Shown here: positions 52,796 to 63,533 of the stretch, piece by piece
How the letters are laid out: the number at the start of each line of letters is the position of its first letter
Position numbering within the stretch: position 1 is the first letter of the stretch
Assembly: GCA_947630185.1 (NCBI GenBank)
Contig: CANRGT010000003.1
Coordinates: 1 to 64,000 of the forward strand
DNA length: 64,000 nucleotides
Source: an uncultured Clostridia bacterium
GTDB lineage: Bacteria; Bacillota; Clostridia; TANB77; CAG-508
Reading direction: 5' to 3'
The notes under the pieces: model-generated
What the model saw: only the letters and a program-made list of their open reading frames with translations
What the model was told of the DNA's origin: nothing
Databases searched by the model: none
Position numbers and translations under genes: made by a program

Positions 52796-54205
52796 ATGGT
52801 TATAAATAAAAAGCTAACAAATTACAAATTACAAATGACTAATAAAGAAAGAAAATTTTACAAAGAAAATCTTAATGAAGTATTACACACAACTTTAAAT
52901 CCCTATGAACCAGGTGTCGTAAGAATACATTTAGTTCCAGCAAAGTATAATCCTTTAAAATCAAATCCAAGTGTGGTTATATTAAATGGAAAAGACATTT
53001 TGCCAATTCAATTATCTTGGACAATATTACTTGCAATATTTATTAAAGAAGTAAATTCATTCAATGGAAAAGAAGTTACAGAGAAAGAATTAAAAACTGT
53101 TATTCAAAATACTGTTGATAAAGCACTTAAAATATATAAATTGCCAGGAAAAGAAACATTAACAGAAGATTTAAACAGAATTTTATCTGTATTTATTGAT
53201 ATAGCAGAAGGAAAAGAACCAAAAGAAAAAATAGGTCAATTGCCAATAGGAGTATATGCTTCTCAAATGAAAGCACCACATAGAATGGATTTAATGGTTA
53301 GCAGTATGACAAAAGACGGACATTGGAATTGCAATCAAAAATGTTTGCATTGTTATGCAGCAGGTCAAAACTATGCAGATAAAAAAGAATTGTCAACTGA
53401 GGATTGGAAAAAAATTATTGATAAATGTAGAAAAGTTGGAATTCCACAACTTACATTTACAGGTGGTGAGCCAACTAAAAGAGATGATTTAGTAGAACTT
53501 ATAGATTATTCAAAATGGTTTATAACTAGGTTAAATACTAATGGCGTATTATTAACAGAAGAATTATGCAAGAAATTGCATGATGCAAGTTTAGATAGTG
53601 TGCAAGTAACTTTTTATTCATCAAACCCAGATGAACACAATAAATTAGTTGGAGCAAATAACTATGAAAAAACAGTTGAAGGTATAAAAAATGCAATTAA
53701 AGCAGATTTGCCAATAAGCATAAATACACCACTTTGCTTATTAAATAAAAATTATGTAGAAACTTTAAAATTTTTACATGAATTAGGTGTAAAGTATGTT
53801 ACTTGTTCTGGATTAATTATAACAGGTAATGCTACAAAGGATGAGTCAAAAAATACTCAGCTTTCAGAAGATGAATTATATGCTATCTTAAAAGAAGCAT
53901 GTGAATACACCAAAGATAATTTAATGGAAATAAGCTTTACATCTCCAGGATGGTTAGAAGAAAAGAAGATAAGAGAGCTAGGTCTTTCTGTTCCTAACTG
54001 TGGTGCTTGCTTAAGTAATATGGCAATAGCACCTGATGGTGAAGTTGTGCCTTGTCAAAGTTGGCTAAGTGAAGATGCCGGGCTAGGAAATATGCTAACT
54101 ACAAAATGGGAAAATATATGGAACAGCAGTAAATGTAAAAAGCACAGAGCTTACTCTGCAAAAGGAACTGGAAAATGCCCATTAAAGAACGAAGGAGGTT
54201 GCTAA
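52796..54205 (+). CDS. Radical SAM/SPASM enzyme
   Basis: WNCNQKCLHCYAAG (CxxxCxxC), FTGGEPTKRDDLVEL, C-terminal Cys motifs CGACLSN...VPCQSW...CKKH...GKCPLKNEGGC. Confidence 0.88.
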   Translation: MVINKKLTNYKLQMTNKERKFYKENLNEVLHTTLNPYEPGVVRIHLVPAKYNPLKSNPSVVILNGKDILPIQLSWTILLAIFIKEVNSFNGKEVTEKELKTVIQNTVDKALKIYKLPGKETLTEDLNRILSVFIDIAEGKEPKEKIGQLPIGVYASQMKAPHRMDLMVSSMTKDGHWNCNQKCLHCYAAGQNYADKKELSTEDWKKIIDKCRKVGIPQLTFTGGEPTKRDDLVELIDYSKWFITRLNTNGVLLTEELCKKLHDASLDSVQVTFYSSNPDEHNKLVGANNYEKTVEGIKNAIKADLPISINTPLCLLNKNYVETLKFLHELGVKYVTCSGLIITGNATKDESKNTQLSEDELYAILKEACEYTKDNLMEISFTSPGWLEEKKIRELGLSVPNCGACLSNMAIAPDGEVVPCQSWLSEDAGLGNMLTTKWENIWNSSKCKKHRAYSAKGTGKCPLKNEGGC

Positions 54206-54212
54206 GTTTATT

Positions 54213-55145
54213 ATGAAGAAGAAATACATATTATTAACTTTAATATTCTTATTTTTTATAATTCTAACAATAGGAACAAAAGCTTATGCTGCTGATTTAG
54301 ATAGAATTAAAAATTATACTATAACAGTAGAACCACGAATGAATGATGGCTCATTGGACATTACTTATGAATTAACTTGGGTAGTATTAGATTCAGACAC
54401 AGAAGGACCATTAGAATGGGTTACAATAGGTACGCCCAATAGTTACTTTGACTCAGCAACAGCTAGAACTAATAATATAAAAAGTATAAAAAAATACAAT
54501 GGTTCAAATGTAAGAATTGACTTTACAAAAAAATATTATGCTGGAGAAGAAATAACCTTTAGATATTCAATACACCAACCTAATATGTATACAACCTCTG
54601 GAAAAAACTGCGAATATAAATTTACACCTGCATGGTTTACAGATATTGTAGTAAACAACATAACAATAAAATGGAATAAGGATCAAGTAAAATCAAGTAA
54701 TAAGAACAAAGAAGAAGGAAACTATTTAATTTGGAATAAAACAAATTTATCAAAAGGTGAAAAAGTAACAGCAGAAGTTAAATACGAAAAAACTGCATTT
54801 ACAGGATTAGTAGAAACTAAAACATATAACAAAAGTAGCTCAGATGGAATAATATTTATTTTCATTTTTGGTTTAATGATTTTATCAGTAATTTTTTCAA
54901 TATTTACAGGTAGAAGAAATGGATATTATAGGCATCGTGGTTTTGGTGGAGGATATTATGGTGGTGGCTACTATGGAGGTTGTGTACATAGTAGTTGTGC
55001 ATGCGCTTGTGCACACAGTAGCTGTGCTCATAGTAGTTGCGCATGTGCATGTGCCGGAAGTGGTAGAGCAGGTTGCTCAAGAAAAGATTTTTATGGTACA
55101 AACTTAACTAGTAAGAAGATTAAAAGGGCTTTTTCCACAAAATAA
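54213..55145 (+). CDS. Secreted/membrane protein with Gly-Tyr and Cys-rich C-terminal tail; candidate radical-SAM substrate
   Basis: Signal peptide, extracellular domain, TM, then GGGYYGGGYYGGCVHSSCACACAHSSCAHSSCACACAGSGRAGCSRKDFYG. Confidence 0.75.
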   Translation: MKKKYILLTLIFLFFIILTIGTKAYAADLDRIKNYTITVEPRMNDGSLDITYELTWVVLDSDTEGPLEWVTIGTPNSYFDSATARTNNIKSIKKYNGSNVRIDFTKKYYAGEEITFRYSIHQPNMYTTSGKNCEYKFTPAWFTDIVVNNITIKWNKDQVKSSNKNKEEGNYLIWNKTNLSKGEKVTAEVKYEKTAFTGLVETKTYNKSSSDGIIFIFIFGLMILSVIFSIFTGRRNGYYRHRGFGGGYYGGGYYGGCVHSSCACACAHSSCAHSSCACACAGSGRAGCSRKDFYGTNLTSKKIKRAFSTK

Positions 55146-55216
55146 CATTGACTTTTACAAACTAATGTTTTATAATCTATATGTTAGAATTTTAATTTAG
55201 GGGGCATTATTATAAA

Positions 55217-58042
55217 ATGCAAAACAGTATTATAATAAAAGGCGCAAAAGAACACAATTTAAAAAATATAAATTTAGAAATACCAAGAGACAAATTAGTA
55301 GTTATTACAGGGCTTTCGGGCTCAGGAAAATCGTCATTAGCATTTGACACCTTGTATGCAGAGGGGCAAAGAAGGTATGTAGAAAGCTTATCTTCTTATG
55401 CAAGGCAATTCTTAGGCTTAATGGAAAAGCCAGAAGTAGAATCTATAGAAGGACTTTCACCAGCAATATCAATAGACCAAAAAACAACCTCTCGCAACCC
55501 TCGTTCAACAGTAGGTACTGTTACAGAAATATATGATTATATTCGTTTATTATATGCGCGCATTGGCGTTCCATATTGTCCAAACTGTGGAAAGAAAATT
55601 GAAAAACAAACAATAGACCAAATCATAGATAATGTAATGAGTTTAGAGGAAGGTACTAAAATTCAAGTATTAGCACCTGTTATTCGTGGAAAAAAAGGAG
55701 AATATACTAAACTTTTACAAGACTTTCAAAAAGAAGGTTTTGTTCGTGTAAGAATAGATGGAACTACTTATGAGCTTACAGATGATATTGAAATAGATAG
55801 AAAGAAAAAACATAATATTGATGTAATAGTTGATAGATTAGTTATAAAAGAAGATATTAGGACAAGGCTTACAGAATCTGTAGAAATTGCATTAAAGCAT
55901 GCAAATAATTTAGTTACTATTGATATTCCTGGAGATAAAGAAATATTATATAGCCAAAATTATGCCTGTCCTGATTGTGGAATTAGTATAGAAGAGCTAA
56001 CACCTAGAATGTTTTCTTTTAATAATCCATTTGGTGCCTGTCCAACTTGTACAGGTATAGGCTATCTAATGAAAATGGATGAAGATTTGATTATTCCAGA
56101 TAAAAACAAAACACTTTATGATGGTGTAAGAGCTTTTGGCGCTAGTACAATGAAGAAAAATGAAACTATGGCAAAAATGTATTTTGAAAGCATTGGAAAG
56201 CATTATGGTGTTGATATTAAAGTACCTATTAAAAAGCTTCCAAGATGGTTTTTGGAGAAAATATTATATGGTACAGGTGATGAAGTAATTGACTTTGAAT
56301 ATACATCTTATGCAGGAACAAGAAGATTTAGTACACCTTTTGAAGGAGTGCTTCCTACATTAGATAGAAGGTATAATGAAACCAAATCGCAAGGAATGAG
56401 GGATTTTTACGAAATGTATATGAGTGAAAGCCCTTGCCAAACTTGTCATGGTGCAAGACTTAAAAAAGAAAGTTTATCCGTTAAAGTTGGTGGAAAAAAC
56501 ATAAATGAATTAACAGATATGTCAATTGATAAAATAAAGGACTTTTTAAATTCACTAGAATTAAAAAATCAAGAAAAATTAATAGCAGACCAAATTTTAA
56601 AAGAACTAAATAAAAGATTACAATTCTTAATAGATGTTGGATTAGATTATTTGACACTTTCAAGAAGTGCTGGAAGTTTATCTGGTGGAGAAGCACAGCG
56701 TATTCGTTTAGCAACTCAAATAGGCTCTGGACTAACAGGAGTATTATACATTTTAGATGAACCTAGTATAGGTCTTCACCAAAGAGACAATGACAAATTG
56801 CTTGCAACTTTAAAGAAATTAAGAGATTTAGGAAATAGTGTTTTAGTAGTAGAGCATGATGAAGATACAATGTATGCCGCAGACCAAATTATAGACATTG
56901 GACCAGGACCTGGTGTACATGGTGGTAATGTAATAGCCCAAGGAACAGCAGAAGAAATAAAAAAAGTTCCAGAATCTATTACAGGACAGTATTTAAGTGG
57001 TAAAAAGCAAATTACAGTTCCTAAGAAAAGAAGAAAATCTAATGGAAAAGCAATAGAAGTAAAAGGTGCAGAAGAGCACAATTTAAAAAATGTAAATGTA
57101 AAATTTCCTTTAGGTCAGTTCATTTGCGTAACAGGCGTTTCAGGCTCAGGGAAAAGCACATTAGTAAATGAAATATTATATAGAACAGTAGCAAAAGAGC
57201 TATATGATTCAAACGAAAAGCCGGGAAAATGCAAAGAGATTAAAGGTATTGAAAATATAGACAAAATTATAAACATTGACCAATCTCCAATAGGTAGAAC
57301 GCCTCGTTCAAACCCTGCAACATACACTGGCGTATTTGATATGATTCGTGATATTTTTGCATCAACAGAAGAAGCAAAAATTCGTGGATATGACAAAGGA
57401 AGATTTAGTTTTAATGTTTCAGGTGGTAGGTGTGAAGCTTGTACTGGTGATGGTGTTCTTAAAATAGAAATGCACTTCTTGCCAGACATATATGTACCTT
57501 GTGAAGTTTGTAAAGGAAAAAGATATAACAGAGAAACGCTAGAAGTAAAATATAAAGGCAAAACAATTAGTGATGTTTTAGATATGACAGTTGAAGAAGC
57601 TTTAGAGTTTTTCAAAAATCTACCTAGAATTAGAAATAAAATTCAAACTTTATATGATGTAGGCCTTGGTTATATTAAACTTGGACAGCCATCTACAACT
57701 TTATCAGGTGGAGAGGCTCAGCGTGTAAAACTTGCGACAGAGCTTTCTAAAAAAGCAACAGGAAAAACTTTATACATTCTAGATGAGCCAACAACTGGTC
57801 TTCATATTGCAGATGTTCATAAACTAGTAGATATTTTACAAAGATTAGTAGACACTGGAAATAGCATTATTGTTATTGAGCATAATTTAGATTTAATAAA
57901 AACAGCAGATTACATTATAGACTTAGGACCAGAAGGCGGAGAAAAAGGTGGACAAGTAATTGCAGTAGGTTCACCAGAACAAATTGTAAAAAATGAGCAA
58001 AGCTATACTGGCAAATTTTTGAAAAAATATTTGGAAAAATAG
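55217..58042 (+). CDS. uvrA: Excinuclease ABC subunit A
   Basis: [35 protein letters not shown]; zinc fingers; [30 protein letters not shown]. Confidence 0.97.
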   Translation: MQNSIIIKGAKEHNLKNINLEIPRDKLVVITGLSGSGKSSLAFDTLYAEGQRRYVESLSSYARQFLGLMEKPEVESIEGLSPAISIDQKTTSRNPRSTVGTVTEIYDYIRLLYARIGVPYCPNCGKKIEKQTIDQIIDNVMSLEEGTKIQVLAPVIRGKKGEYTKLLQDFQKEGFVRVRIDGTTYELTDDIEIDRKKKHNIDVIVDRLVIKEDIRTRLTESVEIALKHANNLVTIDIPGDKEILYSQNYACPDCGISIEELTPRMFSFNNPFGACPTCTGIGYLMKMDEDLIIPDKNKTLYDGVRAFGASTMKKNETMAKMYFESIGKHYGVDIKVPIKKLPRWFLEKILYGTGDEVIDFEYTSYAGTRRFSTPFEGVLPTLDRRYNETKSQGMRDFYEMYMSESPCQTCHGARLKKESLSVKVGGKNINELTDMSIDKIKDFLNSLELKNQEKLIADQILKELNKRLQFLIDVGLDYLTLSRSAGSLSGGEAQRIRLATQIGSGLTGVLYILDEPSIGLHQRDNDKLLATLKKLRDLGNSVLVVEHDEDTMYAADQIIDIGPGPGVHGGNVIAQGTAEEIKKVPESITGQYLSGKKQITVPKKRRKSNGKAIEVKGAEEHNLKNVNVKFPLGQFICVTGVSGSGKSTLVNEILYRTVAKELYDSNEKPGKCKEIKGIENIDKIINIDQSPIGRTPRSNPATYTGVFDMIRDIFASTEEAKIRGYDKGRFSFNVSGGRCEACTGDGVLKIEMHFLPDIYVPCEVCKGKRYNRETLEVKYKGKTISDVLDMTVEEALEFFKNLPRIRNKIQTLYDVGLGYIKLGQPSTTLSGGEAQRVKLATELSKKATGKTLYILDEPTTGLHIADVHKLVDILQRLVDTGNSIIVIEHNLDLIKTADYIIDLGPEGGEKGGQVIAVGSPEQIVKNEQSYTGKFLKKYLEK

Positions 58043-58075
58043 TAAATTTTTAATATTTTAATATATTATAGTATA

Positions 58076-58183
58076 AAGTTAAAAATATTATGTTTAGAAG
58101 CACCGCGCAGCGTTCAAGCGAAGCGCGTTTGGAGCACCTTTTGGTGCGACAGCAAGGTGCAAAAAACATAATATTTTTAACTT
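58076..58183. repeat. Inverted-repeat structured element with GC-rich core
   Basis: AAGTTAAAAATATTATGTTT (58076-58095) perfectly complementary to 58164-58183; inner GCACC/GGTGC stem enclosing CGCGC/GCGCG and GCACC-TTTT-GGTGC hairpins. Confidence 0.8.
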
Positions 58184-58269
58184 GATGTAAGCATAAATAA
58201 AAATATAGTAAGTTTTTACAAATTAACTTACTATATTTTTTTAAAAATTTTAAAATTAAATAACTCTAA

Positions 58270-58383
58270 CTATCTGCAGTTATTGTTGTTATTTCTTTCA
58301 TTGTTATTATTGTTTTGGTTGTTTTTGCTGTTGTTATTGTTGTTATTATTTTTGTTGTTTTGCTTATTTTGATTTTCTGACAT
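58270..58383 (-). CDS. Asn-rich microprotein (37 aa)
   Basis: GGAGGTG RBS; MSENQNKQNNKNNNNNNNSKNNQNNNNNERNNNNNCR*. Confidence 0.6.
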   Translation of the reverse strand: MSENQNKQNNKNNNNNNNSKNNQNNNNNERNNNNNCR

Positions 58384-58520
58384 AAAAAGCACCTCCATTT
58401 CTTATATGATACTATTTTGCCCAAAAATTTATAAACTATTCAAAAAAACGAAATAGTATGATATAATAAACAAGATAAATAATAATATAAAACGTATTTT
58501 ATAAAACTTGGAGGAAAAAT

Positions 58521-59693
58521 ATGGATTTTTTGACAGAAAAAGAAAAAAATATAGAAGATTATATAAAAGAAGGAAATTTGCAAGAAGCTGAAAACCTGAT
58601 AAAAGAAATATTACAAATGAACGCTAATGATTTATATGCAAAAGGACAATTGATTAAAATATATAGAAAACAGAGAAAATTTCAAGAAGCAGAAATTTTA
58701 GCTAAAGAAATATTGAAAGTAGAACCAAATAACATACCTACCAATGCACAATTAATTAGTGTATATATGAAACAAATGAAATATAAGAATGCAGAAATTT
58801 TAGCATTAAAGTTGATGAAATTAGAGCCTGATAATATTAATAGAAAAGAAAAGCTACTTAAAATATATAGAAAACAAGAAAAATTCCAATTAGCAGAGGA
58901 TTTGGCAAAACAAATGATAAAATTACAACCAGATAGCGAAATTAGAAAATCACAACTAGTTAAATTATACATAGAACAAGGAAAATTAGAAGAAGCAGAA
59001 AAAATGGCAAATGAAATATTAAAATCAAAATCTGATTCAAGTTGCGATATTATAAAACATCAATTAGTTAAGATATATATTGAGCAAAGAAGATTTCAAG
59101 ATGCTGAAAATTTAACAAATGAAATTTTATCAATTCAACCTACGGATGTGTCTTTAAAGACACAATTAGTTGATATATACATAGAACAAGGAAAATTAAA
59201 AGAGGCAGAGAATGTAGCTAAAGAATTATTAGAATCTAAAAGCCTTCAAGCACAATACATAACTAAACAATTAAGTTTAATACATATTAAACAAAAAAAA
59301 TCACAAAGAAATGAAAGTCAAACATATAGTAAAGATTTGATGGAGAAAAGTAAAGAAGAAGTCAATACTTCGAAAAATATAAAGAAATTTAGAAAAAGAA
59401 TATATAATCAAGAAATATCTTTAGAAAATATCAAAGATTTCGAAGAAGAAATTTCAATTTTTTCAGAATTTGAACAGAAAATGTTACTTGCAGAATTATA
59501 TACTCATTTAAATTTAGTAGGCAAAGCAAAACAAGCATTGAAAGATGCAACAAATATTAAAGAGATTTCAGAAGAACAGCAAAAGATATTAAAACAAGCA
59601 ATACAAATTATACAATCTAACAAAATGAATGTAATACAAAGAAACAAAAAATGGGGATTATTAACAGGAACTTATGAAGAATATCAACGTTAA
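58521..59693 (+). CDS. Tetratricopeptide-repeat protein
   Basis: Repeated ~34-aa units such as LVKLYIEQGKLEEAEKMANEILK. Confidence 0.8.
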   Translation: MDFLTEKEKNIEDYIKEGNLQEAENLIKEILQMNANDLYAKGQLIKIYRKQRKFQEAEILAKEILKVEPNNIPTNAQLISVYMKQMKYKNAEILALKLMKLEPDNINRKEKLLKIYRKQEKFQLAEDLAKQMIKLQPDSEIRKSQLVKLYIEQGKLEEAEKMANEILKSKSDSSCDIIKHQLVKIYIEQRRFQDAENLTNEILSIQPTDVSLKTQLVDIYIEQGKLKEAENVAKELLESKSLQAQYITKQLSLIHIKQKKSQRNESQTYSKDLMEKSKEEVNTSKNIKKFRKRIYNQEISLENIKDFEEEISIFSEFEQKMLLAELYTHLNLVGKAKQALKDATNIKEISEEQQKILKQAIQIIQSNKMNVIQRNKKWGLLTGTYEEYQR

Positions 59694-59740
59694 AAGCATA
59701 AAAGAATAAATTGAATATATGTTTAAAAATTATTTGAAGG

Positions 59741-60454
59741 ATGGAACAAATGGAAAATATAGTTATTGGAATAGAGGGCTTAGTGGGCGCTGGAAAAACT
59801 GCAATATGTAAGGAACTACTAAATAAAATACCTAATAGTATGCTATTACAAGGCGGAAACTTATATAGAGCAATAGTTTATGGATTAATGAACTCTGGAA
59901 TAAGTTTAGAAGAATTAAAGAAAAGTATGAATAATGTAGACATTAAAGAAATTATGGAAAAATTAAAAATTACAATTTCGATAGAAAACAGAGATACAGT
60001 TATTTACATAGATGGCAAAAAAATAGATGAAGAAAGTTTGCAATCTACCAATGCTTCCATAGCGGTTTCAGAAGTAAGTCATATTGCTGATAATACAAGT
60101 TTATTTATATTTGCCAGAAAACTAATAGATGGATTTAAAGAAAAATATAATGTAATAGTATCAGGCAGAGCTTTAATGGAAATTTACCTTGACTTAGATT
60201 ATCATTTTTTAGTAACTGCTTCTTTAGATGAACGTGTTAGAAGAAAATGCATAAAATATAATGGAAAAGTACCTGAAGAAGAGGTAAGAAAAAATATTAT
60301 TAAACGTGATGAACTACAAGAAAAATCAGGTTTTTATAAAAAATATGAAAAAACAATAGTAGTAGATGTTACAGATTGTGAAACAATAGAAGAAGGAGCA
60401 GAAAAAATACTTCAATATGTAAATAAAAGCCTTACTTTACAAACAGTTCAATAG
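59741..60454 (+). CDS. Cytidylate-kinase-like protein
   Basis: IGIEGLVGAGKTAICKELL P-loop and (d)CMP-kinase-like layout. Confidence 0.7.
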   Translation: MEQMENIVIGIEGLVGAGKTAICKELLNKIPNSMLLQGGNLYRAIVYGLMNSGISLEELKKSMNNVDIKEIMEKLKITISIENRDTVIYIDGKKIDEESLQSTNASIAVSEVSHIADNTSLFIFARKLIDGFKEKYNVIVSGRALMEIYLDLDYHFLVTASLDERVRRKCIKYNGKVPEEEVRKNIIKRDELQEKSGFYKKYEKTIVVDVTDCETIEEGAEKILQYVNKSLTLQTVQ

Positions 60455-60498
60455 AAGAAGGGAGGAAGCGTTAGTATAAAACTAACCAAAACTAAAAA

Positions 60499-61995
60499 AT
60501 GAGTGAAAATTTAATAAGAGATGATTTAATAAAAAATGAAAACGAATTCATAAATAAAAAAGTAGAAGCAAACGAACAAACAGAAGTAAATCAAAAAATA
60601 CATAAAAATGAAAGACTAGAAGAATTTGAAAGATACATTATAGGCAAAAAAATTGCAATAATTGGCTTAGGTGTTAGCAATATTCCACTACTAGATTATT
60701 TCTATACAAGAAAAGCCAAAGTTACTATATTTGATAAAAGAGAAAAGAAAAGCTTAGATAAAGAAGCACTTCAAAAAATAGAACAATATCATTTTGAACT
60801 TTATACAGGTGAAAATGCATTATCACACCTAGTAGGCTTTTCACTTATATTCCGTTCACCAAGCTGTATGCCAGACACTAAAGAAATAGTTGAAGAAGTA
60901 GAAAGAGGAGCAATACTTACTACAGAAATTGAAATGCTACTTAAATTATGTCCAGCTACTGTAATAGGGATAACAGGAACAGAAGGAAAAACAACTACTT
61001 CATCAATTATATATTCAGTAGTTCAAAGTACTGGCAAAAGATGCTATTTAGGTGGAAATATTGGAAAACCACTTTTCACAGAAGTAGAAAATATGACTAA
61101 AGATGACATAGTTGTATTAGAATTAAGTAGTTTTCAACTAATCGATATGGATGTTAGTCCACAAATTTCTGTTGTTACAAACATTTATCCAGACCATTTA
61201 GATGTACATAAGTCTTATGAAGAGTATAGAGAAGCAAAGAAAAATATATTTAAATATCAAGATAAAAACGGAATTTTAGTTTTAAATTATGATAATGAAT
61301 TTACAAGAGAATTTGCAAAAGAAGCAAATGGAAAAGTTATTTTCTTTAGTAGTAAAGAAAAATTAGAAAATGGCTACATTTATGACAATACTGATGGCGT
61401 TATTAAATATTGTAAAGATGGTTTAAGAAGGCACATAATTAAAAAGCAAGATATAAAATTAAGAGGAATTCACAATTATGAAAATATCTGTGCAGTTTTA
61501 GCTGCAACCAGCTCGATAGTAGATATAGAAAAACAAACCAAAGCTATAAAAGAATTTAATGGTGTTGAACATAGGTTAGAATTTGTAAGAGAACTAAATG
61601 GTGTAAAATGGTATAATGACTCTATTGGAACTAGCCCTGCTAGTACAATAGCTGGTTTAAAATCATTTGATGAAAATATAATTTTATTAGCTGGTGGCTC
61701 TGACAAAGGTTTAGATTATTCAGAAGTAGGAAAGATGATAGCAGAAAAAGTTGGAACTTTAATATTAACAGGGCCAACATCTAGCAAAATAGAAGAAGCT
61801 ACAAAAGCTCATTTAAATGGTAAAAAAATAGAATTTTATTACTGCAGTAATATGCAAGAAGCTGTGAATTTAGCAAATAAAGTTGCAAAATCAGGTGATG
61901 TAGTATTGTTATCTCCTGCAAGTGCAAGCTTTGATTTGTATAAAAATTTTGCTGATAGAGGAAATAAGTTTAAAGAGGCGGTAAAACAATTATAA
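60499..61995 (+). CDS. murD: UDP-N-acetylmuramoylalanine-D-glutamate ligase
   Basis: GITGTEGKTTTSSIIYSVV, NDSIGTSPASTIAGLKSF, LLSPASASFDLYKNFADRGNKF. Confidence 0.93.
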   Translation: MSENLIRDDLIKNENEFINKKVEANEQTEVNQKIHKNERLEEFERYIIGKKIAIIGLGVSNIPLLDYFYTRKAKVTIFDKREKKSLDKEALQKIEQYHFELYTGENALSHLVGFSLIFRSPSCMPDTKEIVEEVERGAILTTEIEMLLKLCPATVIGITGTEGKTTTSSIIYSVVQSTGKRCYLGGNIGKPLFTEVENMTKDDIVVLELSSFQLIDMDVSPQISVVTNIYPDHLDVHKSYEEYREAKKNIFKYQDKNGILVLNYDNEFTREFAKEANGKVIFFSSKEKLENGYIYDNTDGVIKYCKDGLRRHIIKKQDIKLRGIHNYENICAVLAATSSIVDIEKQTKAIKEFNGVEHRLEFVRELNGVKWYNDSIGTSPASTIAGLKSFDENIILLAGGSDKGLDYSEVGKMIAEKVGTLILTGPTSSKIEEATKAHLNGKKIEFYYCSNMQEAVNLANKVAKSGDVVLLSPASASFDLYKNFADRGNKFKEAVKQL

Positions 61996-62120
61996 ATAGT
62001 ACATACACCATTACCTAAAACTATGCATATAATAAAACAAAACTAATAATGACTATATTTCGAAAGCATCTAACAATAAGGCAAAAAAACTATATTCATT
62101 ATTATAATAGGAGGTAAGAA

Positions 62121-62714
62121 ATGGAATACCGAAATTATGAAGAGTATATGCAACAAGTTTTAGGTTACTCAAGCAAAAATCCTAACATTTATGCACCAGA
62201 CCCGATTTATGAGCCTACATATGATAGAAATGAATTTATGGATCAACTTTTAGAAGATGAGGCACAAGAATATTATCCAGAAATATATCATTCTATTTAC
62301 CCAATTATTTGCAATAAATGTGAGCAAAATAACGAGCCAATCAGTAAAGAATTAATTGATAGAATGACTGATGAAGTATATCAAGAAGTAGATAATAATA
62401 CTAATATAATAAATGTAAAAATTGAGCAAAAAAGTGAAAATATAGTACCTCAAGATACAAGAAGGGGAGAAAATAATTTTAATAATACAACTATAAAACA
62501 AAGCAACTTACAAAGGACGCCATTAAGAACAGGTGATACACGAACGCCAATAAGACCAAATGAATTTCAAAGAACACCTAAAAGGCAAGAAGATAGGGTC
62601 GAGAGGAAAACTAATCCGTATTTAAGAGATTTAATAAAAATTCTTATTATACAACAACTACTAAGAAATAGAAGACCACACCATAGAATAAATAACAATT
62701 ATTATAATTTTTGA
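62121..62714 (+). CDS. Hypothetical acidic/basic protein, possibly spore related
   Basis: AGGAGGT RBS; ORF with basic C-terminus; family not identified. Confidence 0.55.
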   Translation: MEYRNYEEYMQQVLGYSSKNPNIYAPDPIYEPTYDRNEFMDQLLEDEAQEYYPEIYHSIYPIICNKCEQNNEPISKELIDRMTDEVYQEVDNNTNIINVKIEQKSENIVPQDTRRGENNFNNTTIKQSNLQRTPLRTGDTRTPIRPNEFQRTPKRQEDRVERKTNPYLRDLIKILIIQQLLRNRRPHHRINNNYYNF

Positions 62715-62863
62715 AAAAATTTTATTTGGATATGCAAAAAAACTTTGCATATCTTTTTTATATTTGTTCAAAATAATATTATATAAATTTCTTATTATAT
62801 AAAAGGTTTATGGGTAAATCCTTTATTAAAAACCTAAATATTTTTTATAAGGTAGGATTAAAA

Positions 62864-63301
62864 ATGAAAGTTAAAGATTGTATGTGTCAAGAAGTTTGTT
62901 GTGTTAACCCAGAAAGCACTATAAAAGATTGTGCTACTATTATGTCTAATAAACATATTGGTTGTGTTCCAGTATGTGATAATTCAAAAAATGTAGTAGG
63001 TCTAGTAACAGATCGTGATATTATTTTAAGAGGAATAGCTTGTGACAAAGATGTAAACACCACACCAGTAAGCGAAATTATGACATGTAAAGTATGTTGT
63101 TGTAATTCTGAAAATGATATTACAGAAGCAGAAAATTTAATGTCTCAATATCAAATTAGAAGAATACCAGTAGTTGATGATAACAAAATCGTAGGAATAT
63201 TAACTTTAGGTGATTTATCAGCAAATGAACAAGTAGAAAATAGTGGTGTTACAAACACATTAAATAATATTTGTGGATGCAATGACAAAAATGCAGAATA
63301 G
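62864..63301 (+). CDS. CBS-domain protein
   Basis: MKVKDCMCQEVCCVNPESTIKDCATIMSNKHIGCVPVCDNSKNVVGLVTDRDIILRGIA. Confidence 0.88.
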   Translation: MKVKDCMCQEVCCVNPESTIKDCATIMSNKHIGCVPVCDNSKNVVGLVTDRDIILRGIACDKDVNTTPVSEIMTCKVCCCNSENDITEAENLMSQYQIRRIPVVDDNKIVGILTLGDLSANEQVENSGVTNTLNNICGCNDKNAE

Positions 63302-63533
63302 AATTTTATAGTTCTTAAATAGTTACTAATCAATAAAATGAGTATCAAATTTAAATATTATAAAAAATATAATCTAATTTAAATATGTTAATTTCTCCTG
63401 AGTTTATGAATAAAGCAGGAGAAGTTGGCATATAAAATAATAAATTTTAATACAAATTTATTAAGAATGATTTTTATAATTTTACATAAAATAAATTTAA
63501 AGATTGTATAATAAAGAGGAGAAAAAGTACAAT

